DNA of 21,958 nt from positions 1 through 21,958 of the forward strand of contig JACQGW010000147.1 of NCBI GenBank assembly GCA_016199325.1, written 5' to 3'. The stretch comes from Chloroflexota bacterium (lineage in GTDB: Bacteria > Chloroflexota > Dehalococcoidia > JACQGW01). Shown piece by piece: positions 1 through 7,316 of the stretch; the stretch's first letter is position 1; every line of letters starts with the position of its first letter. The translations under genes were made by a program, and so were the position numbers. The notes beneath the pieces are model-generated. The model was not told where the DNA came from. It saw only the letters and a program-made list of their open reading frames with translations, and did no database searches.

Positions 1-76
1 CGCAAGTGCGCTCCCGTGCGTCAGAGTCTTGACCACGCTGTCCGACGAGCGACTCCGACGGAGGTCACCGAACCGA
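1..76 (+). repeat. Dispersed intergenic repeat, copy A
   Basis: This segment matches the reverse complement of 4384-4459 along its length, at roughly 80% identity by eye, with small gaps. Shared blocks include cgcaagtgcgc, gtgcgtcag and caccgaaccg. The other copy starts with a small hairpin (gcgcact/agtgcgc), and the window edge cuts this copy just inside the corresponding position. I see no protein function in it. Confidence 0.6.
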
Positions 77-159
77 GCCGCGAACGTGAGTGAGCCGTTC
101 CCCGGCGCGCGGGAGTGGACCGCACGTCGGGGAACGGCTCACTCACGTTCGCGGCTCGG
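73..159. repeat. Perfect 32-bp inverted repeat with 23-bp spacer
   Basis: Positions 73-104 and 128-159 are exact reverse complements over 32 bp, leaving a 23-bp spacer. No T-tract follows, so a simple terminator is unlikely. It abuts the dispersed repeat on the left and the remains of an AlbA_2-type gene on the right. It could be a small palindromic element or the scar of an inverted duplication. Confidence 0.75.
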
Positions 160-206
160 ATAGCCCGCGCCTCCACATGGGCGTCCTTGGCGTCTTCGCG
201 GTTCGC

Positions 207-541
207 TTCCCCGATACGACGGCGCCGGGCGAAGAACGTCTGGTATGCGAGAATCGCGGGTCAGGAATTGGCGCGATGCTCGCGGCGCTGGGTCGAGCCG
301 GTCTGCCCGCGCTGCGCTTCGTGGACCGAGTCGCCACGTTCGAGATAACCTTCCAGAGTCAACCCCCTCTTCCGGTCCTCACGATACGGACGAAACAGCG
401 CGGTGACCGGCGGGAGGAGGTGTTGGCGCTCTTGCGGGAGCACGGGGAGTTGACGCGAGCCGAGCTGGCCGGAGCGCTGAGCCTCTCCGCCGTGGCTGCT
501 CGGAAGTGGTTGGCCCAGTTGCGAACTGAAGGTCGCGCGGA
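207..541 (+). pseudogene. Fragment of AlbA_2/HATPase_c_4-type ATP-binding protein with winged helix
   Basis: An open frame through here carries the C-terminal signature of the RecG-like HATPase_c_4 module: an ENRGSGI motif, then MLAALGRAGLP and a closing strand, FVDRVATFEITF (about nt 207-353). A winged-helix region follows (REEVLALLREHG, then RAELAGALSLS, about nt 402-539). Full proteins of this family begin with an AlbA_2 (Schlafen-like) domain and are far longer; that N-terminal part is absent, replaced by the inverted repeat at 73-159. The frame then runs into unrelated sequence and stops at 578. Proteins of this type are common in defence and mobile regions. I read this as a relic, not a working gene. 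Confidence 0.55.
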
Positions 542-544
542 TTG

Positions 545-655
545 GACGACCATGTCGGGCTCTATCGGATCGACGTGAACGTCGGACCCGGCTCCGGTGT
601 CAAGATCATCAACGTCCCGCCGCCGGGCCCGTTCCGGGAGAGCGTGAGGATGTAG
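545..655 (+). pseudogene. Fragment of BrxL/COG4930 Lon-like C-terminal domain
   Basis: In a different frame from the preceding relic, the DNA encodes HVGLYRIDVNVGPGSG, then VKIINVPPPGPFRESVRM and a TAG stop. This resembles the start of the Lon-type protease domain at the C-terminus of COG4930 proteins (the BREX BrxL family). Only about 35 residues remain. The fragment has no ATPase part, and its stop codon lies at the first base of the adjoining IS-like repeat, which suggests truncation by that element. Family assignment rests on remembered motifs and is moderate at best. Confidence 0.4.
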
Positions 656-742
656 GTTGTCGTGTCTCAATTTGCTCCGGTATGATGCGACAACCTGGGC
701 AGGTTGTCGTGTCTCATTTTCTGGGCGGTCATGCGACAATCT
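654..742. mobile_element. IS-like end: two tandem 42-43 bp units with internal inverted repeats
   Basis: Two units (654-696 and 701-742) each begin with aggttgtcgtgtctca and end with atgcgacaacct or atgcgacaatct. The outer 9 bp of the first unit (aggttgtcg/cgacaacct) are inverted. Multiple subterminal repeats of this kind are typical of transposase-binding ends, for example in IS21-like elements. No transposase is present, so this is a solo end, a remnant or a non-autonomous element. It begins where the Lon-like fragment stops. Confidence 0.45.
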
Positions 743-778
743 GATGCGTTTCATCCTGCCGGCGGTGGCCGGTCCCGT

Positions 779-813
779 ACTCATCACTCATTACTCATTA
801 CTCATCACTCGTC
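779..813. repeat. Heptanucleotide tandem repeat (ACTCATY type), 5 units
   Basis: Five contiguous 7-bp units read ACTCATC, ACTCATT, ACTCATT, ACTCATC, ACTCGTC. They sit just downstream of the stop codon of the minus-strand histidine kinase. The same heptad family recurs at 3085-3126, upstream of that kinase, so the gene is bracketed by it. Confidence 0.8.
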
Positions 814-827
814 GTCGCCACCGGGCA

Positions 828-2936
828 TCAGACGGCAAGCCAGGTGTTGGCCTTCCCCGGCAGTGTGAAGTGGAAGGTTGTCGTCTGCTCCGGGACACTC
901 TCGACCCAGATGCGGCCGCCGTGGGCTTCCACCAGCCCCTTGCAGATGTACAGCCCGAGGCCGAGCCCGGCGGTCCGCTCCTCCTGGGCCCGGCCCGCCC
1001 GATAGAAGCGCGTAAAAAGGTTCGGGAGCTCCTCGGCAGGAATGCCTCTGCCCTGATTGGCGACCGACACCCGGACCCCCGCATTCTGACGCGCCACTTC
1101 CACCCGGATCTCCGAGTCCGGGTAGCCGTACCGGGCGGCGTTGGAGAGGAGGTTGCCCAACACCTGCTCCAATCGGCTCGGGTCCGCCGCCACGGGCGGA
1201 ATGGCCCCCTCGACGCCGACCCTGACGGGGTGGCCCCTCGTGACGTCGGCCGTCCGCTCCACCACGGCCCGCACGAGCGCCGGCAGGTCGACCGGCTGCC
1301 GTTCGAGGGGCAGTCGGCCAACCTCGATGCGCGAGACGTCGAGCAGGTCGGCGATCATCCGGCTGAGCCGGCGGGTGCTGGTCACGATGTGCTCCAGGTA
1401 CGATTGCTCCTGCGCCCCGGCGCCACGCTGCTCGGCCAGCCCGGCCGCCAGGGCCGCGTAGCCGCCGATCGCCGTGATGGGCTGCTGCAGGTCGTGGGCG
1501 ATGACGGCCATCCACTCCTCGCGCAGTCGCTCCAGCTCCTTCAGCACCGTGATGTCCTCCAGGACGACGACTGCCCCGACGACATTCCCCGCGGCGTCGT
1601 GCATCGGGCCGGCGCTGACCAGCACCGGCACCGTCCCGCCGTCGGGCCGCCGGATGATCTGCTCCTCCTGGACGGTCTGCCCCCGCAACGCGCGGGTCGA
1701 GGCCAGCTCCGCTTGCGCGAGAGGCGTGCCGTCGGGGCGGCACACCTGCGCGGCGGCCTGGGCCGTGGCCGCGCCGGCCACAAGGGGGTGGCCGAACAGT
1801 TCGTCGGCCCGCCGGTTGGCGACGACGCGTTCCCCACCGGGGCCGCCGATGAGGATGATGCCGACCGGGGATCGCTCGACAACCGTTCGCAGCCAACCGC
1901 GTTCGACATTCAGCTCCGCAAGCAATCGCTCGCGCTCTGCTTCGATACGCCTGCGCTCGGTGATGTCCCGGACGACCACGACCGCACCGATCACCTCCCC
2001 AGCCGAGCCGAAGACCGGCGTGGCACTGGCCACGACGGGAACGCGGCGTCCATCGGGGTGCAGCACCAGATACTCGGCGTCCTCGACCGCCTGGCCTCCC
2101 AGAGCAAGACTTGAGGGCAGCTCAGCCAGCGTCAGCGGCCGGCCATCCCGAGCGAAGACCCGCCCGACGTACTGGGCCCGCCCGGCGTCGGGAACCAGCG
2201 GCCCTCCCAGGATTCGGACCAGCGCCGGGTTGGCCGCGACTCGGTCGGTCGCCGGCTCGACGAACAGGATGCCGTAAGGAGCGTTCTCCAGGATGGTCTG
2301 GAGGCGAGCCCGTTCGGCCTCGACCGCCCGGCGAAGCTGGCCCTGGTAAAGGGCGACACCGGCATGGGTGGCCAGCAGCTCGACCGTTCGCTGGCTGTCC
2401 TCGGTGAACTCCTCCGCGCCGACCCTCCTGGCCAGGTAGAGGTTCCCCAGCGACCGTCCGTTGTAGCGGACGGGCACGCCGAGGAAGCTGCCCATCGGGG
2501 GGTGGTGGGTGGGAAAGCCGGCGAAGGCAGGGTGCCGGCGGATGTCGGCCACGCGAATGGTCTGCCCCTCGTGGGCGATCAGGCCGAGCGTTCCCACGGG
2601 CCGCGGGACACGTCCAATGGCCGCAGCCTCCTCCGTGGTCATCCCGCTGAAGACCCAGGGGGCGAAAGGCCGGGCGGCGTCCGCCTCCACGCCGAGCGCG
2701 GCGTACTCGGCACCGGTGACGAGGCGCGCCTGGTCGACGATGGTCTGGAGGGCATCCTTCAGGTCGATCGTGCGGGAGATGACCAGGCTGGCGCGGCTGA
2801 TGGCCTCGAGCTCGGCTCGCAGCCGCCGTTCCCGATCATGCGTCAGCGCATTGGCCTGGCCCATCCCGAGGACTTCAGCAATCGTGCGAAGGATCGCCCT
2901 TGCCCGCGGCGTCCGTTGCCGATTCGCCGCCGCCAT
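828..2936 (-). CDS. GAF-PAS-PAS sensor histidine kinase
   Basis: This is a probably cytoplasmic two-component sensor kinase of 702 residues. A GAF domain (about 50-200) and two PAS domains (about 212-330 and 346-465) precede the HisKA dimerisation helix, with the phospho-accepting His in IAHDLQQPI (H481). The HATPase core has an N box NLLSNAARYG (595-604), a G1-like NQGRGI (627-632, with Asn in the usual Asp position) and a G2 box GLGLGLYI. No membrane segment is visible, so the ligand is likely soluble or a gas bound by GAF/PAS; its identity cannot be read. I chose the ATG at 2936 because gggggagg lies about 6 nt upstream; the frame stays open to 3098, but that extension runs into heptad repeats. 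No response regulator is adjacent. Confidence 0.93.
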   Translation of the reverse strand: MAAANRQRTPRARAILRTIAEVLGMGQANALTHDRERRLRAELEAISRASLVISRTIDLKDALQTIVDQARLVTGAEYAALGVEADAARPFAPWVFSGMTTEEAAAIGRVPRPVGTLGLIAHEGQTIRVADIRRHPAFAGFPTHHPPMGSFLGVPVRYNGRSLGNLYLARRVGAEEFTEDSQRTVELLATHAGVALYQGQLRRAVEAERARLQTILENAPYGILFVEPATDRVAANPALVRILGGPLVPDAGRAQYVGRVFARDGRPLTLAELPSSLALGGQAVEDAEYLVLHPDGRRVPVVASATPVFGSAGEVIGAVVVVRDITERRRIEAERERLLAELNVERGWLRTVVERSPVGIILIGGPGGERVVANRRADELFGHPLVAGAATAQAAAQVCRPDGTPLAQAELASTRALRGQTVQEEQIIRRPDGGTVPVLVSAGPMHDAAGNVVGAVVVLEDITVLKELERLREEWMAVIAHDLQQPITAIGGYAALAAGLAEQRGAGAQEQSYLEHIVTSTRRLSRMIADLLDVSRIEVGRLPLERQPVDLPALVRAVVERTADVTRGHPVRVGVEGAIPPVAADPSRLEQVLGNLLSNAARYGYPDSEIRVEVARQNAGVRVSVANQGRGIPAEELPNLFTRFYRAGRAQEERTAGLGLGLYICKGLVEAHGGRIWVESVPEQTTTFHFTLPGKANTWLAV

Positions 2937-3061
2937 CGCAGCCTCCCCCATGGCAGGATCCCCGGGGAACGACCTGTCAGTCCGTGGCTGCCACGAGGGT
3001 GACACCGATCCCAGGGAAGGTGGAGCCGACCGCCAGCAGTTCTTCTCATTATAACATGGCC

Positions 3062-3126
3062 GAGTGATGAGTGGAGAACTGCGTTCATCACTCATCACTC
3101 GTCACTCATCACTCGTCACTCATCAC
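3062..3126. repeat. Heptanucleotide tandem repeat (TCATCAC type) with inverted arm
   Basis: Six 7-bp units (TCATCAC or TCGTCAC) fill 3085-3126. A short inverted segment, gagtgatgag at 3062-3071, can pair with ctcatcactc at 3091-3100. The stop codon of the following small minus-strand gene (3123-3125) is supplied by the last heptad. Confidence 0.8.
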
Positions 3127-3404
3127 GCCGCTCGGCGCTCGGTGCGGATGCCCGGCGCCTCGGCGACGGCCGGGCGGGCGGCCACGGCGGTCAGCAGCAG
3201 GCCGGTCAGGAACTCCCAGGCCGAGATGGAGCGGCGGGTGCCGTGCGAGAGGCAGCGGTACTCTCTCGCCACCTGCGGCAGCCATCCCTTTGTCCGAGCG
3301 CCCGGCCCCTTCGTCCAGAAGTCGATGGCCGCGTCCGGAAAGGCGAAGTCGAAAGCGCCGTCGAACACCATCAAAGTCCCCACAATCCGTGCAAGCGTTC
3401 GCAT
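3123..3404 (-). CDS. Small predicted membrane protein, unknown function
   Basis: A 93-residue protein that I do not recognise. It has two moderately hydrophobic stretches: an N-terminal one (RIVGTLMVFDGAFDFAF) and a second around residues 62-77 (AWEFLTGLLLTAVAAR). Between them is a basic, polar loop. A strong ribosome-binding site (gaggagg, 8 nt before the ATG) supports expression. Its stop codon falls inside a heptad repeat array, so the repeat may have fixed or shortened the C-terminus. It follows the solute-binding protein gene on the same strand, separated by a hairpin. Confidence 0.6.
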   Translation of the reverse strand: MRTLARIVGTLMVFDGAFDFAFPDAAIDFWTKGPGARTKGWLPQVAREYRCLSHGTRRSISAWEFLTGLLLTAVAARPAVAEAPGIRTERRAA

Positions 3405-3446
3405 GGTACGAGCCTCCTCTCATTGAATCCGGGTGATCGGGAAGGG

Positions 3447-3496
3447 CGGCAGAACCCGTGCCACGCCTCGTGCTGACGGGGGCACGCGTTCTGCCG
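3447..3496 (-). terminator. Hairpin downstream of the solute-binding protein gene
   Basis: Arms 3447-3462 (cggcagaacccgtgcc) and 3481-3496 are reverse complements over 16 bp with one mismatch and an 18-nt loop. It starts 8 nt past the stop codon of the minus-strand gene at 3505. There is no U-tract, so it could be an attenuator or RNA-stabilising hairpin instead of an intrinsic terminator. Confidence 0.35.
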
Positions 3497-3504
3497 CGTT
3501 CTGC

Positions 3505-4185
3505 CTAGCCCTTCGGCTGGAGCCAATCGGTGATGGGCTGCCACTTGCCGGCTTTCACCTGGTAGACCCGGCCCCGCTTGGCGCCCGCGTGGTCGGTCGC
3601 GGTGAACGTCACCGATGAACCCAGGCCGCCCTGGTCGAAGTCCCGGAAGGTCTCCAGTGCGGCCTTGATCTTCTCGCCGGTCGGGTTGTCGCCCGCCCGG
3701 CCGATCCCTTCGACCATCGTTCGGGCCAGCGCCCAGCCTTGAATGAACTTCTGGGTCTTGCCGTCCAGGCTCTGATTCCTGGCTTTCAGGTACTGCTCGA
3801 TCTCCGCCTTGCCGGGCATCTCCTCGTACGGGAAGGAGAAAGCCGGGATACCGGCGAAGCCGTAGCCGATGATGGCGACTACCCGCTGCTCGCGAAAAGT
3901 CCGGTATGCCTCGACCGCTTTGGAGACCGAGTAGGCGTAGTCGATCTCGACGAGCTGGATTGGCCGGCCGTTGACTCCACCCCTGGCATTGACGTGGTCC
4001 ACGTACGCCCGAACGCCCTCGGCGTGGGGGACGCCGACGTCGGCCGTGGCGCCGGTCAAATCGAAGAGGGCGCCCACCCTCACCGGCTCCCTGCCCCCGC
4101 CAGGCGACCCGGCACAACCAGCCACGAGCAGGGCGAGCACCAGGATGGCACTCAGAGCGACACGGACCCGATAGCTGCTCTTCAT
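3505..4185 (-). CDS. Branched-chain amino acid-type ABC solute-binding lipoprotein, internally deleted
   Basis: The 226-residue product starts with a lipoprotein signal peptide (lipobox LVAGC, Cys24), then a typical Peripla_BP_6/LivK-like N-lobe opening (PVRVGALFDLTG, GVRAYVDHVNARGG, IDYAYSVSKAVEAYRTF). After VVAIIGYG at about residue 109 the sequence jumps straight to the C-terminal part of the family (PAFSFPYEEMPGKAEIEQYL, then FIQGWALARTMVEGI, then GRVYQVKAGKWQPITDWL). Family members are about 380-420 residues, so about 170 residues that form much of the ligand cleft are missing, without a frameshift. No permease or ATPase genes lie nearby. It would be exported and lipid-anchored but probably cannot bind ligand normally. 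Confidence 0.8.
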   Translation of the reverse strand: MKSSYRVRVALSAILVLALLVAGCAGSPGGGREPVRVGALFDLTGATADVGVPHAEGVRAYVDHVNARGGVNGRPIQLVEIDYAYSVSKAVEAYRTFREQRVVAIIGYGFAGIPAFSFPYEEMPGKAEIEQYLKARNQSLDGKTQKFIQGWALARTMVEGIGRAGDNPTGEKIKAALETFRDFDQGGLGSSVTFTATDHAGAKRGRVYQVKAGKWQPITDWLQPKG

Positions 4186-4273
4186 AGGTCGGAGCCCTCG
4201 CTTCTCAGAGTCACTCGGTCAGCCAGGCTGTCGCCGGCATTATAGGCCCTTGACTCGCGCGGGACAACTCGCA

Positions 4274-4315
4274 AACCAGGAGCCAGGACCCGGAAACCAG
4301 AACCCGCGACCGGGC
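4274..4315. repeat. Degenerate heptad repeat (AACCAGA/ACCCGGA type), 6 units
   Basis: Six contiguous 7-bp units can be read: AACCAGG, AGCCAGG, ACCCGGA, AACCAGA, ACCCGCG, ACCGGGC. They are related to the GGTTTCY/RAACCRGA arrays at 13521-13608. The array lies in the long gap between the solute-binding protein and the signalling operon. Confidence 0.6.
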
Positions 4316-4383
4316 ACTTTGCCGCGCTCCGCGCCGTAAGGCCCCCATGAGAACCTGCACGCGCAGGCGCGGCGGCCGCAGCG

Positions 4384-4459
4384 GTTCGGTGCCCCCCCCC
4401 GCTGGAGCCGCTCGCCGGCCAGCATGGTCGAGACCCTGACGCACAGACGCGCACTTGCG
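4384..4459 (-). repeat. Dispersed intergenic repeat, copy B (inverted relative to copy A)
   Basis: Its reverse complement aligns with positions 1-76. It contains a run of C residues (gccccccccc) not shared in full with copy A. A small hairpin, gcgcact/agtgcgc, sits at its right end. The rest of 4186-4955 holds the heptads, a small cctgc/gcagg hairpin near 4354-4367, the palindromic element at 4522-4693 and a promoter; I see no gene in it. Confidence 0.6.
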
Positions 4460-4521
4460 AGTGCGCACTACGAACCTGCGCGCGTCACCTCCGTAGCCTC
4501 CGCGTGCGCCCGTACCCTTAT

Positions 4522-4693
4522 TGGTGCATCCGGCAAATCCATTGGAGGTTGGCCGGCGCGTGCATTGTCATGCTGAGCCGCAGCGAAGCATCTCCCCGAC
4601 GCTGCTGGCTCAGGCCGGGAAGATGCTTCGCTGCGGCTCAGCATGACGGACGGGGAGGCGTCCAGCGCCGCGAGGGACTTGCCGGATGCACCA
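4522..4693. mobile_element. MITE-like palindromic element, copy 1
   Basis: The core is a perfect 27-bp inverted repeat (4567-4593 and 4621-4647, spacer 27 bp) containing the motif ctgagccgcagcgaagc. It lies inside a second 15-bp inverted repeat (4522-4536 tggtgcatccggcaa and 4679-4693), which could be terminal repeats. The same core recurs at 15025-15106, and the right flank there has a similar accgaatgcaccaac. It encodes nothing. A short repetitive, non-autonomous element is the simplest reading; a transposase source is not in the window. Confidence 0.6.
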
Positions 4694-4777
4694 CTTATCG
4701 TATCGGAGTCTCCATAGGAGGTTCCTCGTCTGCGGCTTCGATCTCTTCGGCTCGTTCACCCACCGAGCCCGTGCGTA

Positions 4778-4786
4778 TGATATAAT
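4778..4786 (+). promoter_or_regulatory. Extended -10 promoter of the signalling operon
   Basis: TGATATAAT is a perfect extended -10 element (TG at 4778-4779, TATAAT at 4781-4786). No good -35 is seen 17 bp upstream, which is usual for extended -10 promoters. Transcription would start near 4793, which rules out the upstream ATG codons as starts and leaves a 5' leader of about 160 nt before the GTG at 4956. It follows directly on the palindromic element. Confidence 0.55.
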
Positions 4787-4955
4787 GCGGCAAGGTTCAG
4801 ACGGCATGGCAGGCTGCATGCCAGCGCGGAGGTACGACGGCGAGGACCTGGTGGATGGAGCGCAACGTCGCATGGGCGCCGAACCAGGAGCGGGAACTCC
4901 AGAGATGATCGGGCTGCCGGCGCAACGGGCAGTTGTGCCAGGACGGGGTGGTCTT

Positions 4956-6878
4956 GTGTCCAGGCGGCTGAGCATCGGCGCTCAGATCTTCGGCGGCTTC
5001 CTCGTGGTCGTCGCGCTGACGGCGCTCGTGGGGGGGCTGAGCATCTTCCGGCTGGACGAGACCGCGCAGATCTATGAGCGCGTCGGCCTCGAGCGCGCCG
5101 ACCTCGCACGAACGGCCGAAGCGGCCCGCGGCGCCTTCCTCCTCGAGATCGCGGCGGTCCAGCGCTACATCGCGTCCGGGGGCGATGAGGCGCGCCTCGA
5201 TCCCGACTTCTCGCTGGCACGGCTCAGCCTGAGCCGCGAGCTGAAAAGCCTTCGGGAGTCGGCGGAGACCGACGAGGGACGGCGCACGCTGACCGACATC
5301 ATCTCGCTGGAGGCAACCTACGCCGAGATGGTTCGTTCGGCGGCGCAGGTGCCCGCGCCGAATCGGGCCGCCGCGCTTCGCTCACTCGACGAGGCCGGCA
5401 AGCCGCTCCGCCAGCGCCTGGAGGACCTTCTGGCCGACCTCATCCTCCAGAAGCTGAAGATCATCGAGGAGGAGCGGGCCCAGGCGGCCAGCGCGGTCGC
5501 GGCGACCCGCGCTGCACTGCTGGTAGCGTTTGCCGTCACGGTGCTCTCGGGGCTCGTCCTGGCAACCGCGCTGACCCGTTCGTTCACCACGCGCATTGGC
5601 CACTACCTTGGCTTCGTGGGGCGGATCGCCGGCGGCGATCTGGCGGCGAGGACCCCCGTCCGCGGGAACGACGAGCTGACGGTGCTGGGCCACAGCCTGA
5701 ATGAGATGGCGGCGGTGCGCCACGAGCTCCTCGGCCAGCTCCAGGCGTTGAACGCCGAGCTCGAGCAGCGCGTCGTCGAGCGGACGGCGCAGCTCGAAGG
5801 CGCCGTCCGGGAGCTGGAGGAGCAGGTCCGTGAGCGCATGCGGGCAGAGGAAGAGGCGGCGCGCGCCCGGGACGAGGCGCTCGAAGCCAGCCGGGCCAAG
5901 TCGACGTTCCTGGCAAACATGAGCCACGAGCTCCGCACTCCGCTGAACGCCATCATCGGCTACAGCGAGATGCTCCAGGCCGTCGAGAGCGAGTACGGCA
6001 AAGGCTCTCGCTTCACGGCGCGCCTCCCCGCGGTAGTTGGCGAGCGAAAGCCAGAAGCTGAAGCCGCAGCAGAGTCGGCGGTCGCGCCGGCGATGCCGAT
6101 CGAGGGCGTGCCGGCGGGCGCGGCAACCGTCCTCGTCATCGACGACGACCCGGTGGCGCGCGATCTGATGACGCGCCACCTGACCCGGGAAGGCTATCGC
6201 GTGGCGACCGCCGCCGGCGGCGAAGAGGGCCTCCGGCGCGCCCGAGAGCTGCGGCCGAGCGCCATTACCCTGGACGTCATGATGCCGCGCATAGACGGCT
6301 GGACGGTGCTGGCGGCGCTGAAAGCGGACCGCGATCTGGCCGACATCCCCGTCGTGATGATGACGATGGTGGACGATCAGAACAGGGGCTATGCGCTGGG
6401 CGCAACGGACTATGTGGTCAAGCCCATCGATCGGAACCGCCTCGCTGCCGTCTTGAGAAAGCACCAACAGGCAGGGACTTCGCAGTCGGTCCTGGTCGTC
6501 GACGACGACGCTGTGACGCGGCTGATCATGCGGCGCCTGCTCGAGCAGGCGCAGTGGACCGTCGTCGAGGCCGAGAACGGCCGGGTCGGGCTGGAGCGGG
6601 TTGCTGAGAGTCGACCGGCGCTGATTCTGCTCGACCTGGTGATGCCGGAGATGGATGGCATCGAGTTCGTCACGGATCTGCGGAAGCGGGAGGAGTGGCG
6701 AGCGATTCCCGTCGTGGTCGTGAGCGCGAAGGAGCTGACTCCGGAAGATCACCAGCGTCTGGACGGCCACGTCGAGAAGATCCTGCAGAAAGAGGCGTAC
6801 ACGCGGGAGGAGTTGCTGCGGGAGGTCGGCGATCTGGTGGCCGCCGATCTTCGCCGGCCGGCCGTAGTCAGTGCCTAG
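4956..6878 (+). CDS. Membrane hybrid histidine kinase lacking its ATPase core, with two receiver domains
   Basis: From the GTG at 4956 the product has 640 residues: TM1 (8-31), an extracytoplasmic helical sensor region, TM2 (186-208), HAMP (209-260), a coiled coil (to about 315), and the first HisKA helix with [13 protein letters not shown] (H324). At about residue 341 (nt 5979) SEMLQ joins directly to VESEYGKGS, which in relatives is the last strand of the HATPase domain. The second HisKA helix and the N, G1, F and G2 boxes are therefore gone, about 185 residues, in frame. Two receiver domains follow (Asp440 in LDVMMP, Asp560 in LDLVMP). It cannot autophosphorylate but could signal through its receivers or be phosphorylated in trans. 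Upstream starts (ATG 4905, 4872) are possible. Confidence 0.85.
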   Translation: MSRRLSIGAQIFGGFLVVVALTALVGGLSIFRLDETAQIYERVGLERADLARTAEAARGAFLLEIAAVQRYIASGGDEARLDPDFSLARLSLSRELKSLRESAETDEGRRTLTDIISLEATYAEMVRSAAQVPAPNRAAALRSLDEAGKPLRQRLEDLLADLILQKLKIIEEERAQAASAVAATRAALLVAFAVTVLSGLVLATALTRSFTTRIGHYLGFVGRIAGGDLAARTPVRGNDELTVLGHSLNEMAAVRHELLGQLQALNAELEQRVVERTAQLEGAVRELEEQVRERMRAEEEAARARDEALEASRAKSTFLANMSHELRTPLNAIIGYSEMLQAVESEYGKGSRFTARLPAVVGERKPEAEAAAESAVAPAMPIEGVPAGAATVLVIDDDPVARDLMTRHLTREGYRVATAAGGEEGLRRARELRPSAITLDVMMPRIDGWTVLAALKADRDLADIPVVMMTMVDDQNRGYALGATDYVVKPIDRNRLAAVLRKHQQAGTSQSVLVVDDDAVTRLIMRRLLEQAQWTVVEAENGRVGLERVAESRPALILLDLVMPEMDGIEFVTDLRKREEWRAIPVVVVSAKELTPEDHQRLDGHVEKILQKEAYTREELLREVGDLVAADLRRPAVVSA

Positions 6879-6900
6879 ACCGAACAACGTGGGAGGACAC

Positions 6901-7278
6901 ATGGCAAAGCTTCTTCTGGTGGAAGACAACGAGATGAACCGCGACATGCTCTCGCGCCGTTTGGAACGCCGAGGCTACCAGGTGGTCTGCGCCATCGATG
7001 GTCAACAGGGGCTGGATATGGCGCACGCAGAAACCCCGGACCTGAACCTGATGGACATGAGCCTGCCGGTGCTCGACGGCTGGGAAGCGACGCGGCGACT
7101 CAAAGCGGCCGACGAGACCCGGACGATCCCGGTGATCGGCCTGACGGCTCATGCGATGTCGGGCGACCGGGAGAAGGTCCTGCAGGCCGGCTGTGACGAC
7201 TACGATACCAAGCCGGTCGAGCTGCCACGGCTGCTCGGCAAGATCCAGGCGCTCCTGGAGCGCGCGACGGTCGGGTAA
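6901..7278 (+). CDS. Single-domain response regulator (REC only)
   Basis: A 125-residue CheY-like receiver with all key residues: acidic pair E8-D9, phospho-acceptor D52 in LMDMSLP, T82 in GLTAHAM and K104 in DTKPVE. There is no output domain, so it probably relays phosphate or binds a partner protein, as DivK- and CheY-type proteins do. It starts 22 bp after the hybrid kinase, with ggagg 5 nt before the ATG, and is followed by the complete kinase gene. Likely donors are the neighbouring complete kinase and, if functional in trans, other kinases. Confidence 0.93.
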   Translation: MAKLLLVEDNEMNRDMLSRRLERRGYQVVCAIDGQQGLDMAHAETPDLNLMDMSLPVLDGWEATRRLKAADETRTIPVIGLTAHAMSGDREKVLQAGCDDYDTKPVELPRLLGKIQALLERATVG

Positions 7279-7307
7279 CGACGGCCGGGTAACGACGGTC
7301 GGGTAAG
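7266..7307 (+). repeat. Three tandem copies of a 14-bp unit over the response regulator stop codon
   Basis: Units 7266-7279, 7280-7293 and 7294-7307 read gacggtcgggtaac, gacggccgggtaac and gacggtcgggtaag. The TAA stop of the response regulator lies in the first unit. The array fills most of the gap to the next gene, whose Shine-Dalgarno (aaggaagggg) follows. Confidence 0.85.
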
Positions 7308-7316
7308 GAAGGGGAC

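Noticed and set aside
657..2114. Long plus-strand open frame opposite the GAF-PAS kinase
   Set aside because: The low-complexity Arg/Pro/Gly translation is antisense to strong HisKA and HATPase motifs.
2937..3098. N-terminal extension of the GAF-PAS kinase
   Set aside because: It translates heptad repeats and low-complexity sequence, while a strong Shine-Dalgarno supports the start at 2936.
3085..3126. CRISPR-like repeat array
   Set aside because: Units are 7 bp and contiguous without spacers, and no cas genes are present.
5382..6947. Long minus-strand open frame (521 codons) opposite the hybrid kinase
   Set aside because: It is a high-GC antisense shadow; its translation has no domain features, while the plus strand encodes clear HAMP and REC motifs.
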